From: Triticum aestivum
Taxonomy: Eukaryota; Streptophyta; Magnoliopsida; Poales; Poaceae
Length of the DNA stretch: 64,000 nucleotides
Assembly (NCBI RefSeq): GCF_018294505.1
Contig: NC_057807.1
Span: 135,686,747 to 135,750,746 of the forward strand
Direction: 5' to 3'
In this document: in pieces, positions 46,721-57,801 of the stretch
Layout: the number at the start of each line of letters is the position of its first letter
Position numbering within the stretch: the first letter of the stretch is position 1
Program-made: the position numbers and the translations under genes
The notes under the pieces: generated by a model
What the model saw: only the letters and a program-made list of their open reading frames with translations
The model's database searches: none
What the model was told of the DNA's origin: nothing

Positions 46721-48073
46721 TCATGCCACCTGCAGGAGCAGCACGAGCAAGCACGCCGAGGCAGCGGTGATGACGGAACGCGGCGTCACAAGCGGCGCGG
46801 AGTTGGGCAGGTAGGGGTAGGAGTCGGGCGGCGGCATCTTGCACTCGTCGCCGTTGAAGTAGATCTTGCGTGGGAAGGCCCATCCCTGGCTGAAGGTGAA
46901 GGTCCTATCGTCCTTGCGCATGAGCACCTCCGATTGCACGTTGCCGAAGGGGCCGGCCTCCATGAGCAGGTCGTTGTAGAGCTTGAGGCCGTAGAACATG
47001 CCGGTGTCGTTGATGTTCCCGTAGGGGAGGAGGGGTTTGTACTGGAAGCTGAAGACCTCTGTGACGTTGTTGAGGTTGGGGTGCTGGGCGACGAGCGTCC
47101 ACTGCGTGTAGTTCATGCGGTAGTTGAAGTTGGTGACGGCGATCTTGGCGCGCCAGTAGTCCTTGTAGTTGAGCTTGACGTGCCAGTGCACCCGGATGGG
47201 GCACATGTGGTTGGTGCACTGCAGCAGCTGCGCCCCGTCCTTCTTGGGCGTGTTCACCCCGGGGGTCAGCGCCCGCTTGGAGTCGCCCATGATGCACCCG
47301 TCGCTGTGGCTCTTGCCGCCGCGGCCGCCCATGCTCTTGTGGGCGCCGCAGCCGCACGCGCACTTGGCGCACGGCACGATGGTGCTGTTGTAGAAGGAGG
47401 AGAAGGAGACGCAGCAGGTCGGGTACCTCGACGCCAGCTGCTGCGAGTAGGTGCAGGTCACCGTCCATGTCATCAGCGCCTGCGTCTTGCGCCGGTGGTC
47501 GGCGCTCCAGTAGACGGTGGAGGGGACGATGGTGGCGGGGCCGCAGGTGTAGCCGAGCCCGGGGCCCATGAGCGTGAAGTTCTTGGGCAGCTTCACGGTC
47601 TTGTTGGTGGTCCCGGCGAGCCCCACGGAGACCTGGAACGCCGAGAGCGAGCCGGCGGGGTCCTGGCCGTAGGCGGAGATGACGCCGCCACGGCAGCAGT
47701 TGGCGATCTGCTGGTTGTAGGGGACGCCGGGGAGGAGGTCGACGACGGAGGGCGTGTGCTTGCAGCAGTGCGGGATGCCGCCCTTGAACTTGGAGCAGTC
47801 GCCCTGCTCGGTCGCCTGCGCTCCCACGATGGACCAGATCACCTCCTTCTTGGCCCACGACCACCCCAGCGTCCACCCAGGCGCCATGATCTGGCGGTAC
47901 TGCTGGTAGTTGTTCATCGCCACCATGGCGACGTACCCGTCAGGTGTCCATGACTGGATATCCCACTTGATTGTAATGTTGCCTGTCGGGTCGAGGGGAT
48001 CATAGGCAACCGCAACGGAGCAGGTGACCGCGAGGATCAAAGCCACAAGCATAGACTTGCGGAGCTCCTCCAT
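46721..48073 (-). CDS. COBRA-like GPI-anchored cell-wall protein, intronless
   Basis: 450 codons, ATG at 48071-48073. The first ATG gives a good signal peptide (residues 1-23, cleaved before YDPLDP), so I chose it; Met8 is less likely. The mature start YDPLDPTGNITIKWD is the COBRA-family hallmark. Residues about 24-190 form the cellulose-binding-like N-terminal part. The Cys-rich centre has CCVSFSSFYNSTIVPC at 220-235 and CACGC after it. FNGDECKMPPPDSYPYLPN (406-424) precedes a hydrophobic tail (433-450), giving a GPI-anchor site near Asn424-Ser425. Seven N-glycosylation sequons are visible (32, 157, 165, 229, 321, 336, 355). Length matches the family (about 430-470). Known relatives (Arabidopsis COBRA/COBL4, rice BC1) act at the plasma membrane and wall in cellulose assembly. 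GC-rich coding. No intron interrupts it, which is unusual for this subfamily. I cannot name the exact orthologue. Confidence 0.95.
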   Translation of the reverse strand: MEELRKSMLVALILAVTCSVAVAYDPLDPTGNITIKWDIQSWTPDGYVAMVAMNNYQQYRQIMAPGWTLGWSWAKKEVIWSIVGAQATEQGDCSKFKGGIPHCCKHTPSVVDLLPGVPYNQQIANCCRGGVISAYGQDPAGSLSAFQVSVGLAGTTNKTVKLPKNFTLMGPGLGYTCGPATIVPSTVYWSADHRRKTQALMTWTVTCTYSQQLASRYPTCCVSFSSFYNSTIVPCAKCACGCGAHKSMGGRGGKSHSDGCIMGDSKRALTPGVNTPKKDGAQLLQCTNHMCPIRVHWHVKLNYKDYWRAKIAVTNFNYRMNYTQWTLVAQHPNLNNVTEVFSFQYKPLLPYGNINDTGMFYGLKLYNDLLMEAGPFGNVQSEVLMRKDDRTFTFSQGWAFPRKIYFNGDECKMPPPDSYPYLPNSAPLVTPRSVITAASACLLVLLLQVA

Positions 48074-50020
48074 CGTTGCACTCCCCTGCTAATGCTATTG
48101 CAAGAACAGTGCACAGTAAGATAGCTAGCTAGAGCACAAGTGATGGATCGAGCTGATCGGACTAGGAGGAAATGGCAGGCAATTAAAGGCCGTGCACCGG
48201 CGAAGAATAATAATACAGTAGTAAGAAGAAGCATCAACAACGAGCGAGATGGCATGTCACACCGTCGGTTGGGTTACTTAACAAGAACTCCATTGAATTA
48301 ATCTGCGGGTGATGGCTCAGCACCACCTCCCTGCTAGTGATCGATCGATGTACACATACGTCTCACGTGTTCCTGTGCTTGCTCTCTGAAATCAGAATTA
48401 ATCTCCTGGTGGTGTTGCGTCGTTGCTCTTGCACACGTCCGCTGGCCGACCTGCCGCCAGCTGGTTGGTAGCTCGCCGCTGAAGCAACCGCGGTAGGCGA
48501 GATGGAAAAGGACGCGGGAGATCTCTGCTCAAAGCTGATGGGCCATTGCAACGGAATCATCTCGGCTTACTTCCTCTGACAACGACGGTGGACCGCCACA
48601 CGCCATCTTTCATTTACTAGTATATAAGTATCTTAGACAAACCCTACTGCAATCATTAAATATGTACTGTATTTTGATGTGTATACACGCTTACACATCA
48701 TTAAACTTGGTCTAGACTTCTACTCCTCGGATTTGCTACCTTGCCCATTATACAATACTAGTGGACCGTTGCGCCAAATGGCACAGAGGCACGCTAAATC
48801 CATGTGTGCGATGAAAAAAAATATCCATGATTTAATCCCTTTAATAGGAAACATGGTCGATTGATTGTTGTCTACAATGAGATGTATAAAACACATTTTA
48901 ATTTGGTAACACACAATATTTGCTACCACGTTCACAGAGACCCGTTTGAAACCAAGTTTGCATTAAAAATATTTCCACTTTTCAACGGTTGTGTTTGAGC
49001 AAAACATACATAGGCTTTTGTTTAAAAACATATTTACCTTTAAAATCATAAGTGATCTCAAAACATTTTCATTAGTAAGGAGCTTTAGGTTTGAGCAAAC
49101 ATGTATGATTGGAGCTTTAGCCCCTCGGTATAAGAATAATGAAGGACCATCAAACATTGAATAGCAAATGAACTTTAGTTCGAACGTCTCCATAAAAGCA
49201 ATAACTGTCATCTATGACATTTGTTTTATAACTTTCAAACATGTCTAAAACATCAGTTCTATTGAACCCATGTGCACATCAAAAAGACAATCCATAATTT
49301 AGTTGATTTAGTTGTGGGCAAGCACATATGGTAACAAATTTAACGCCTTTTAATAAAAAAAAGGGCAAGATCTATGTTGTTTCCGTTCTTAGGGGTCTAT
49401 CCACAATCATTCAATCCATGTGAATCTGTGTTGTTTCCGTCATCTTCCAAGTCTCAATTTTTTATATTATCATCATTCAATTTCGAGTCCAATAAAATGA
49501 TAGCTAGTTTTGTTCTAAAACCTGTCATATGATCCTGTAAAGTAATAGCCAGAGCTAGTTTGAAATAGTGATACAACAAAGAACAAATGTCAAGATACAC
49601 AACGAAAAATACATGTGTAGAAGTGTCAAACAAAAACCTCATGTGAAGTACTCCATAAAATTTAACATGCAAGGGCCGCAAGATGACCTACATAATTACA
49701 GAACTTCAATATATTAATTCCTTTTATCAATTTTTATAGATAGCTATATAAAAAACTTTAAATTTATCAAATGATCATAACTGCAACAAGCCTTGATGAT
49801 AAAAAAATCGCACCCACGCAAGTGAATGGGACACGCCGGTAAAATATAATGGATCTTTTAGAGGAAAAAGAATGGATTCTTTTTATTTCAGAAGATAAAA
49901 AAATTGGTTTGGCTCCGGCCGCCTACGAATCCATTCCCACCACCTACGCATCCATTCCCACTCACTCACAATACCAGGTCACTACCTAATATAGTAGTAC
50001 AACAGTATAGTACTGAAAAA
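48074..50020. other. Upstream region of the COBRA-like gene
   Basis: First about 500 bp upstream of the ATG: mixed sequence with CTAGCTAGCT and GATCGATCGATG repeats and a CACGTG box at 48364-48369. No sure TATA box was found close to the gene; a TATATAAG at about 48621 (plus strand) is more than 500 bp away. From 48600 to 50020 the DNA is AT-rich, without supported genes; an ACTAG...CCGTTGCGCC stretch near 48762 looks like the end of an unclassified DNA transposon. Candidate promoter and intergenic DNA. Confidence 0.5.
48364..48369. promoter_or_regulatory. G-box (CACGTG), candidate
   Basis: Palindromic CACGTG about 290 bp upstream of the COBRA-like start codon. Plant bHLH and bZIP factors bind this core. 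A six-base match alone is weak evidence. Confidence 0.3.
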
Positions 50021-50700
50021 TGTTAGGAAACGTTGCAGGGAAAAAAATCTACGCACGCGTAAGATCTATTCATGGAGATGCATAGCAACGAGGGGAAGAG
50101 TGTGTCTACGTACCCTCATAGACCGTAAGCGGAAGCGTTTAGTAACGCGGTTGATGTAGTCGAACTTCTTCGCAATCCAACCGATCAAGTACCGAACGCA
50201 TGACACCTCCGCGTTCAGCACACATTCAGCTCGGTGACGTCCTCGCCTTCTTGATCCAGCAAGACGGCGAAGTAGTGGACGAGTTCCGGCAGCACGATGG
50301 AGTGGTGACGGTGGTGGTGATGCTATCTCTGCAGGGCTTCGCCTAAGCACTCTGAAAATATGACCGAGGGACGAAACTGTGGACAGGGGCGCCACACACG
50401 GCTAAGAGATTGTCATGGCTTATGTGTGGCGCCCCCTCCCACATATATATAGGTGTGGGAGAGGGAGCAGCCAAGGAGGCGCCCCAAGGAGTCTGAATCC
50501 TCCTAGGGTTCCTTCCATAGTCGCCCCCCTTACCATATTTGCCAGAGGGGGGAAGGAAAGGGGGGAGCGGGAAGGAAGGGGGGCGAATCCCCCTCCTTCC
50601 TTTCTCCCATAGGCCGACTACCATAGGGGGGTGCCAGCCCCTTGTGTGCTGATGTGCTCTCCTCTAATGGCCCAATCATCCTCCCGGGGCTTCCCGAAAC
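50021..50700 (-). repeat. 3' LTR of Copia element F, distal part
   Basis: On the plus strand it begins TGTTAGGAAACGTTGCA, the reverse of an Angela-type LTR end, and continues with the typical AAGCGGAAGCG and TTGATGTAGTCGAAC stretches also seen at the A LTR starts. It breaks at 50701 where the LTR of element D begins. The other end of the same LTR is most likely at 62675-62736, so D and E lie inside it. Confidence 0.75.
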
Positions 50701-53348
50701 TGTAGCGACCAGACCTCAAACAGTTTAGTCTCTGTGCATCAGCGTCATCCCTGGATCGGTAATGCTGACACGCATAGTACTTGAGGATCTATAACGGAGT
50801 TTCAATCACACACTTATTACATCGGATGTCTCAAAAGAGAACTTATTACAATAATATGGCTTAAAAACGATAACAGCGGAAGACTTGGAAGATAAAGTGA
50901 GTCCATCAACTCCAACAGCATAGCTGAGTGAAAGACAAGACAACGACCTATGGCACCTTACTCGTCGTCTGAAAAGTCTGCAACATGAAATGTTGCAGCC
51001 CGAAATGGGTCAGCACATGGAATATGCTGGCAATGTAACACATAGAGTAATGAATAGAATAAATTCTATCACTACATGCATATATGGCTGGTGGAAAGCT
51101 GTATGGTTACAGTTTTGAATAAAGCCAACTTTTCCCTACAACAAAGGAATACATTTTATTTAACTATCATGGTGGTTGTTAAACATTGAGAAGGTTCCTC
51201 CAACTCAATCCCAATTAAGCATCATCATTAAACCCAATCAAGTTAACTTAGATTGATGAGATCAACATGATAATCCAAGAACCAGATACTCAAGATGTCC
51301 ATAACCGGGGACACGGCTAACCATGATTAGTTTGTACACTCTGCAGAGGTTTGCGCACTTTTCGCCACAAGACTCGAACACATCCATGGTCGGAGATTCG
51401 AGACACAGTCTTTCTGAAGCATTAACTCTCTACTCTGGGTAGACAGTACCACCTACAACCCACTACATCTGCTGGTCTACCTCTTCAAGAGTTTCACGCA
51501 ACTTACTCAACTATGTTGAGCCCATATTGGCTTGTGGTTGCACACGGAAGTTTCTAGCATGAATAATCTTATGATCCCTTTGAGTCTGGGTGGTGAACCG
51601 TAGGATGATCACACGGGTACTCCGGGATATCCTAGGACAACACTAGATTCTCCGGGTGCCCTGACAACCACTGGGTACTCCAGGGTGCCTCTAGCAATCC
51701 ACCCAGATGTGTATTTAAGTAGCCACCTTAAGTTAACCATTAATTAACAATACTCACATCTGTCATGGATACACTCACTCAAACCACGTCTACAAGCATA
51801 GCATAGCAATATAAGCATCACGTAAAGGTAACTCCCAAAGGTTTGATAATAAACAGGGCAATAGGTTCTTCCTCATCATCTACTTCCCAAAACCCACATG
51901 TTAATCAGATCCTAACCATGCAATGTTTGAGGGTTGATATGATGCAATAAAAATGGGTAGTAAAGAGGTATGATCAAAGTATTACTTGCCTTGCTGATGA
52001 TCCGCAAAACTTAGAGACTCGTAGTAGCACACTTCGCACTCCAAGTACTCTATCGTAAACAAACAATAACACACAATAAGCACTCAACTAGAAGCACGAG
52101 TAAAACTCAAATAAGAGATCTAACCAGAAAGTTCAACTGAAGAACTCTGGTTTGCAAAAAGAAACAAAACAAACGGAGCAACGAAACTCAAACTGCAAAA
52201 GAAACAAGATCCGTTTACTAATCAAATTTTACAGTATCAAAATCTTGTTCAAGTTGTTTAAACAGAAAGAGGGCTTCGACACGAAGATTTAGGCGCTTGA
52301 ATCACCAGATTCTGACAAACGAGCGAAAAGATAAAGTAAAACAAAAATCAGGGCAGAAATCACGATCGAAAAATAATCGCTGAAAACCCTAGAGAAAGAA
52401 AAACTGACGAACAAGCTAACGAACAAACGTTCGCTGTCTGCGACTAACGGGTGAAAATCGTTCTTTAAAACGAACGTACGGAGAACATCCGCTATTTAAC
52501 TGAACTGAAAAAAAACGAACCAATCTAACAGAAAAACCGGATCTAGGGTTTTCAAAAAAACAATCGGTTTTCTAAAAAAACGGCGGCTACCTCGGCGATC
52601 GTTACGGCGGCGGCTGCGGGTGGCTACGGCAGGCGGCGAGGCGATGGCGGATGGCGGCGGCGGGGCGACGGCGCGGCGTCGCGGGCGGCGGCGCGGATCG
52701 CGGTGGCGGCCGCGTGGATCGGGCGGCGGCAGCGGCGGATCGGGCGGGGCTAGGGTTTCGGGTGGGGTGGGCTGGCGGCTCGGGGCCTCGGCCTTTAAAG
52801 GGGCCGGCCGGGTCGGAGTCCTGGGTGGATACGGCCCGGTAAGGCGGTTGACTTGTTTTTAATATTTCCAGCGCGCAGAAAAACAAATAAAAGAAATACT
52901 AAACATACTCCAAAAATCCTGAAATAAATTTTCCCCGTCCTCTAAAAATATAGCGGATAAGGTGAACATTTATTTGGGCCTCTAATGCAATTTTGAAAAA
53001 CGCACGTTTTTCCTAATTCAAGTAAAATAGCAAAAAAAAACTCTGAATAAAATTCTTATTTGATTTTAATATTTTCCCTCCTATATTTCTTTATTTTGGA
53101 GAAGTCATTTTATCCCATCTCTTTTATTTTCATATAGGAAATATTTGGAGGGAAAAATAATTAAAACCAAATGATCCTCTTTTCAAAATTTGAGAAAACT
53201 CAAATATGAAAATAACGAAATCCCCAACTTTCTTCGTGGGTCCTTGAGTTGCTTAAAATTTCTAGGATCAACCAAAAATGCAATGAAATATGATATGCAA
53301 TGATGATCTAATGTATAACATTCCAAATTGGAAATTTGGGATGTTACA
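50701..53348 (-). repeat. 3' LTR of element D
   Basis: 2648 bp from TGTAGCGACCAG to GGGATGTTACA on the plus strand (minus-strand LTR starts TGTAACATCCC). It contains a strikingly GC-rich stretch of GGC/GCG at about 52580-52800 in otherwise AT-rich LTR. No second LTR in the window. Open frames in the GC-rich part are low-complexity Ala/Pro/Arg and unsupported. Confidence 0.88.
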
Positions 53349-53350
53349 AA

Positions 53351-53366
53351 CCTACCCCCCCTTAAG
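53351..53366 (-). other. Polypurine tract of element D
   Basis: The minus strand reads CTTAAGGGGGGGTAGG directly before the LTR. The pol stop codon (TAA at 53362-53364) overlaps it, so coding runs up to the tract. Confidence 0.85.
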
Positions 53367-56181
53367 ATGAATCTCGCCCTCGAGATTTGGGTTGGCTAGA
53401 AAATAGGTGCGGGTGGTCCTTCCGTAGGTCTTCGTCTCGTTCCCAGGTGGCTTCATCCTCGGTATGGTGGCTCCATTGAACTTTGCAGAACTTGATAACC
53501 TTGCTGCATGTGACTCGGCTGGCAAACTCAAGAATCTTCACTGGTTTCTCCTCGTAGGTTAAATCGCTATCCAACTGAATCGCTTCCAGTGGCATTGTAT
53601 CTCTCAGAGGAATATCAGCCATCTCTGCTTGGCACTTCTTCAGCTGGGAAACGTGGAACACATCATGAACTCCTGACAATCCTTCTGGCAATTCCAACTT
53701 GTAAGCAACTTCTCCCATACGCTGCAAAACTTTGTATGGTCCCACAAAACGTGGTGCTAACTTTCCCTTAACTCCAAAACGCTTAACTCCTCGAAGTGGG
53801 GACACACCTAGGTACACTCTGTCTCCGACTTCGTAAACTATCTCCTTGCATTTAGAATTCGCATAGATCTTCTGCCTGGACTGGGATACCTTGAGCCTAT
53901 CGCGAATCAGTTTAACCTTCTCTTCAGACTCCTTAATCAAATATGGTCCAAACAACTGACGGTCTCCAACTTCATCCCATAACAACGGTGTCCTACACCT
54001 TCTTCCGTACAACACTTCGAAAGGGGCCATCTTCAAACTAGCTTGATAACTGTTATTGTAAGAGAACTCTGCATATGGCAAATTGTCGTCCCAACTAGAT
54101 CCATAATCTAGAGCACAAGCTCTCAACATGTCCTCCAGAATCTGGTTGACTCTCTCGGTCTGTCCATCTGTCCGTGGATGACAGGTTGTACTAAAGTCTA
54201 GCCTGGTACCCAAAGTCTCATGCAACTGATTCCAAAACTTTGAGGTAAAGTGGGTTCCTCTATCTGATACAATTGTCCTCGGAACTCCATGCAGACATAC
54301 GATCCTGGTCATGTAAATCTTGGCCAACTTAGCACTAGTGTAAGTGGTCTTCACTGGGATGAAATGAGCTACTTTCGTCAAACGATCGACTACAACCCGG
54401 ATCGAGTCATAGCCTGAATGAGTCCTGGGCAATCCCGTAATAAAATCCATGCCTAGCTTATCCCACTTCCATTCGGGTATCGGCAATGGCTGTAGAAATC
54501 CTGTTGGATTCTGATGCTCTGCATTTACTCTTTGACATACATCACAAACTGCTACACACTCTGCAAAATCTTTCTTCATTCCGGTCCACCAGAAACTGTC
54601 CTTCAAATCTAGATACATCTTGGTATTTCCTGGGTGAATCAAATACGGTGAATCATGGGCCTCCTGCAGAATCAACTTTCTGATCTCGGGGTCATTAGGC
54701 ACATATACGCGATCCTCAAACCATAAGGTATCGTGCTCATCCTCATGAAATCCTTTAGCCTTTCCTTTGCTCATCCTTTCCTTTATCTCGGCAATCTCTT
54801 TGTCCGTCTTTTGAGCTTCCCTGATCTTATCCATCAAGGTATACTGAATTTCCATCGCTGCTACATAACCTCTACGAACTATTTCCAAACATAGCTCGTG
54901 AAGATCCTCTGCTAACTCCTTGGGTAATCCTCCGGTCGTGAGTGTATTGACATGACTCTTGCGACTTAACGCATCGTCTACTACGTTAGCCTTTCCGGGA
55001 TGATAGTGTAACTTCATAGCATAATCCTTGATGAGCTCCAACCATCTTCTCTGCCTGAGATTCAACTCCTTCTGCGTGAAGATATACTTCAAACACTTGT
55101 GATCCGTGTACACCTCACAATGGTTTCCGATGAGAAAATGTCTCCAGGTCTTCAATGCATGTACTACGGCTGCTAGCTCCAAATCGTGTGTAGCATAATT
55201 CAACTCATGGGGTTTAAGCTGTCATGAGGCATATGAAACAAACCTTCCCTCCTGCATCAAAACTGCTCCAAGTCCTTGACGAGAAGCGTCGCAATACACT
55301 TGATGATCCTTGCGTTGATCTAGAAGAATCAACACTGGGGATGTAACCAAACATTTTTTCAACTCCTGAAAACTGGCCTCACATTCCTCAGTCCAATTGA
55401 ACTTGGTGTCCTTCTTCAACAACTCCATCATGGGCTTTGCAATCTTAGAGAAATTCTCAATGAACCTTCTGTAGTATCCTGCGAATCCAAGAAAACTCCG
55501 GATCTCTCCAACTGACGTGGGTGCTTCCCAATTCGTCATAGTAACAACCTTGGTGGGGTCTACTACTATTCCTTCCCCGGATATAACATGTCCGAGGAAT
55601 CCAACTTCCTTCAACCAAAACTCACACTTGCTGAACTTGGCATATAACTGATGTTCTCTGATCTTCCCAAGTACCAAACGCAAATGCTCTTTATGCTCCT
55701 CTTCACTCTTCGAGTAGACCAGAATATCGTCGATGAACACTACGACGAACTTATCCAAAAACTCCATAAACACCTTGTTCATTATGTTCATGAAATATGC
55801 AGGCGCGTTAGTTAGACCAAATGACATAATGGTATACTCATATAGCCCGTACCTTGTGGTAAAAGCTGTCTTAGGTATATCCTGCTCTCGAATCTTCAGC
55901 TGGTGGTATCCTGATCGCAGATCGATCTTTGAAAATACTTTAGCTCCTTGCAACTGGTCAAACAAATCATTGATCATCGGTAGTGAGTACTTGTTATTGA
56001 TTGTCACTTCATTCAATCAACGATAATCAACAACCATCGTCAATGATCCATCCTTCTTCTACACTAGAAGTATTGGTGATCCCCAAGGTGACGAACTTGG
56101 GCGAATATAGCCTTTATCCAGTAACTCCTTAATCTGCTTCTTAATTTCTTCCAAATCCTTTGCGGGCATCCTATACGGAGT
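53362..56181 (-). pseudogene. Gypsy pol of element D: RT, RNase H, integrase, chromodomain
   Basis: One minus-strand frame with stops at 56017-56019 and 55222-55224 and another near 56065, otherwise open to 53362. RT starts [17 protein letters not shown]; the catalytic FIDD is at 55726-55737. RNase H has [14 protein letters not shown] and [20 protein letters not shown]. The integrase zinc part has [10 protein letters not shown] and [11 protein letters not shown]; the core has [23 protein letters not shown] and [15 protein letters not shown] with the D, D, E triad. Then GPY motif ([10 protein letters not shown]) and a chromodomain-like end ([14 protein letters not shown]). The 55222 stop is TGA where CGA (Arg) is expected between YAS and QLKPHE. 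It would copy and insert the element, with the tail guiding it to marked chromatin. Non-functional here. Confidence 0.92.
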
Positions 56182-57743
56182 CCAAATTGCTATTTTCTTG
56201 CCTATTTCGGTGTTTCGAAGAAAAGGAATATCAAACGGAGTCCAAACGGAATGAAACCTTCGGGAGAGTTATTTTTGGAATGGAAGCAATCCAGGAGACT
56301 TGGAGTGCACGTAAGGGAAGTAACGAGGAAGCCACGAGGCAGGGAGGCGCGCCCTAACCCCTTGGGCGCGCCCACCACCCTCGTGGGCCCCTCGTGGCTC
56401 CCCTGACCGACTTCTTTCGCATGTATATGTCCATATACCCTAAAAACATTAGGGAGCATAATAGATCGGGAGTTCCGCCGCCGCAAGCCTATGTAGCCAC
56501 CAAAAACCAATCGGGACCCTGTCCCGGCACCCTGCCGGAGGGGGGATCCCTCACCGGTGGCCACCTTCATCATCCCGGCGCTCTCATGACGAGGAGGGAC
56601 TAGTTCACCCTCAGGGCTGAGGGTATGTACCAGTAGCTATGTGTTTGATCTCTCTCTCTCTCTCTCGTGTTCTTGATTTGGCACGATCTTGATGTATCGC
56701 GAGCTTTGCTATTATAGTTGGATCTTATGATGTTTCTCCTCCTCTACTCTCTTGTAATGGATTGAGTTTTCCCTTTGAAGTTATCTTATCAGATTGAGTC
56801 TTTAAGGATTTGAGATCACTTGATGTATGTCTTGCATGTGCTTATCTGTGGTGACAATGGGATATCACGTGATCTACTTGATGTATGTTTTGGTGATTAA
56901 CTTGCAGGTTCTGTGACCTTGTGAACTTATGCATAGGGGTTGGCACACGTTTTCGTCTTGGCTCTCCGGTAGAAACTTTGGGGCACTCTTTGAAGTACTT
57001 TGTGTTGGTTGAATAGATGGATCTGAGATTGTGTGATGCATATTGTATAATCATGCCCACGGATACTTGAGGTGACATTGGAGTATCGAGGTGACATTAG
57101 GGTTTTGGTTGATTTGTGTCTTAAGGTGTTATTCTAGTACGAACTCTATGATAGATCAAATGGAAAGAATAGCTTCGTGTTATTTTACTACGGACTCTTG
57201 AATAGATCGATCAGAAAGGATAACTTTGAGGTGGTTTCGAACCCACCATAATCTCTTCATTTGTTCTCTGCTATTAGTGACTTTGGAGTGACTCGTTGTT
57301 GCATGTTGATGGATAGTTATATGATTCAATTATGTTATTATTGTTGAGAGAACTTGCACTAGTGAAAGTATGAACCTTAGGCCTTGTTTCCTACCATTGC
57401 AATACCGTTTACGCTCACTTTTATCATTAGTTACCTTGCTGTTTTTATATTTTCAGATTACAAAAACCTATATCTACCATCCATATTGCACTTGTATCAC
57501 CATCTCTTCGCCGAACTAGTGCACCTATACAATTTACCATTGTATTGGGTGTGTTGGGGACACAAGAGACTCTTTGTTATTTGGTTGCAGGGTTGTTTGA
57601 GAGAGACTATCTTCATCCTACACCTCCCACGGATTGATAAACCTTAGGTCATCCACTTGAGGGAAATTTGCTACTGTTCTACAAACCTCTGCACTTGGAG
57701 GCCCAACAACGTCTACAAGGAGAAGGTTGCGTAGTAGACATCA
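56182..57743 (+). repeat. 5' LTR of element E (left-truncated)
   Basis: Starts within the LTR at CCAAATTGCT (matching position 62367 of the other copy) and ends AGACATCA, 10 bases before the primer site. The overlap with 62367-62674 is nearly identical. It includes (TC)9 at 56649-56666. Confidence 0.88.
56649..56666. repeat. (TC)9 microsatellite
   Basis: Short run of TC in the E LTR. Confidence 0.9.
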
Positions 57744-57753
57744 AGCTCTTTTC

Positions 57754-57771
57754 TGGCGCCGTTGCCGAGGA
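57754..57771 (+). other. Primer binding site of E (tRNA-Asp)
   Basis: TGGCGCCGTTGCCGAGGA, complementary to the CCGGCAACGGCGCCA end of plant tRNA-Asp except for one base. This differs from the tRNA-Met sites of A, B, C and I. Confidence 0.88.
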
Positions 57772-57801
57772 GGTGAGTTCTTGAAGGTATATCTTTAGAT
57801 C

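Larger units (their letters stand above)
50701..56181 (-). mobile_element. Gypsy element D (chromovirus, Tekay-like), truncated
   Basis: Minus-strand Ty3/Gypsy element with 3' LTR (50701-53348), polypurine tract and most of pol up to the start of RT. It is cut off near 56181, so gag, protease and the 5' LTR are missing. Pol order RT, RNase H, integrase, chromodomain-like tail is that of chromoviruses. In-frame stops show it is dead. It sits within the 3' LTR of element F. Confidence 0.9.

Noticed and set aside
46688..47953. 421-codon plus-strand frame and 323-codon minus-strand frame over the COBRA-like gene
   Set aside because: Shadows of a GC-rich coding region; compositions are low-complexity (Val/Gly/Ala or Arg/His/Pro), and the 450-codon frame has full family features.
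52602..52886. 94-codon Pro/Ala/Arg frame in the D LTR
   Set aside because: Product of the GC-rich island; low complexity, no homologue recognised.
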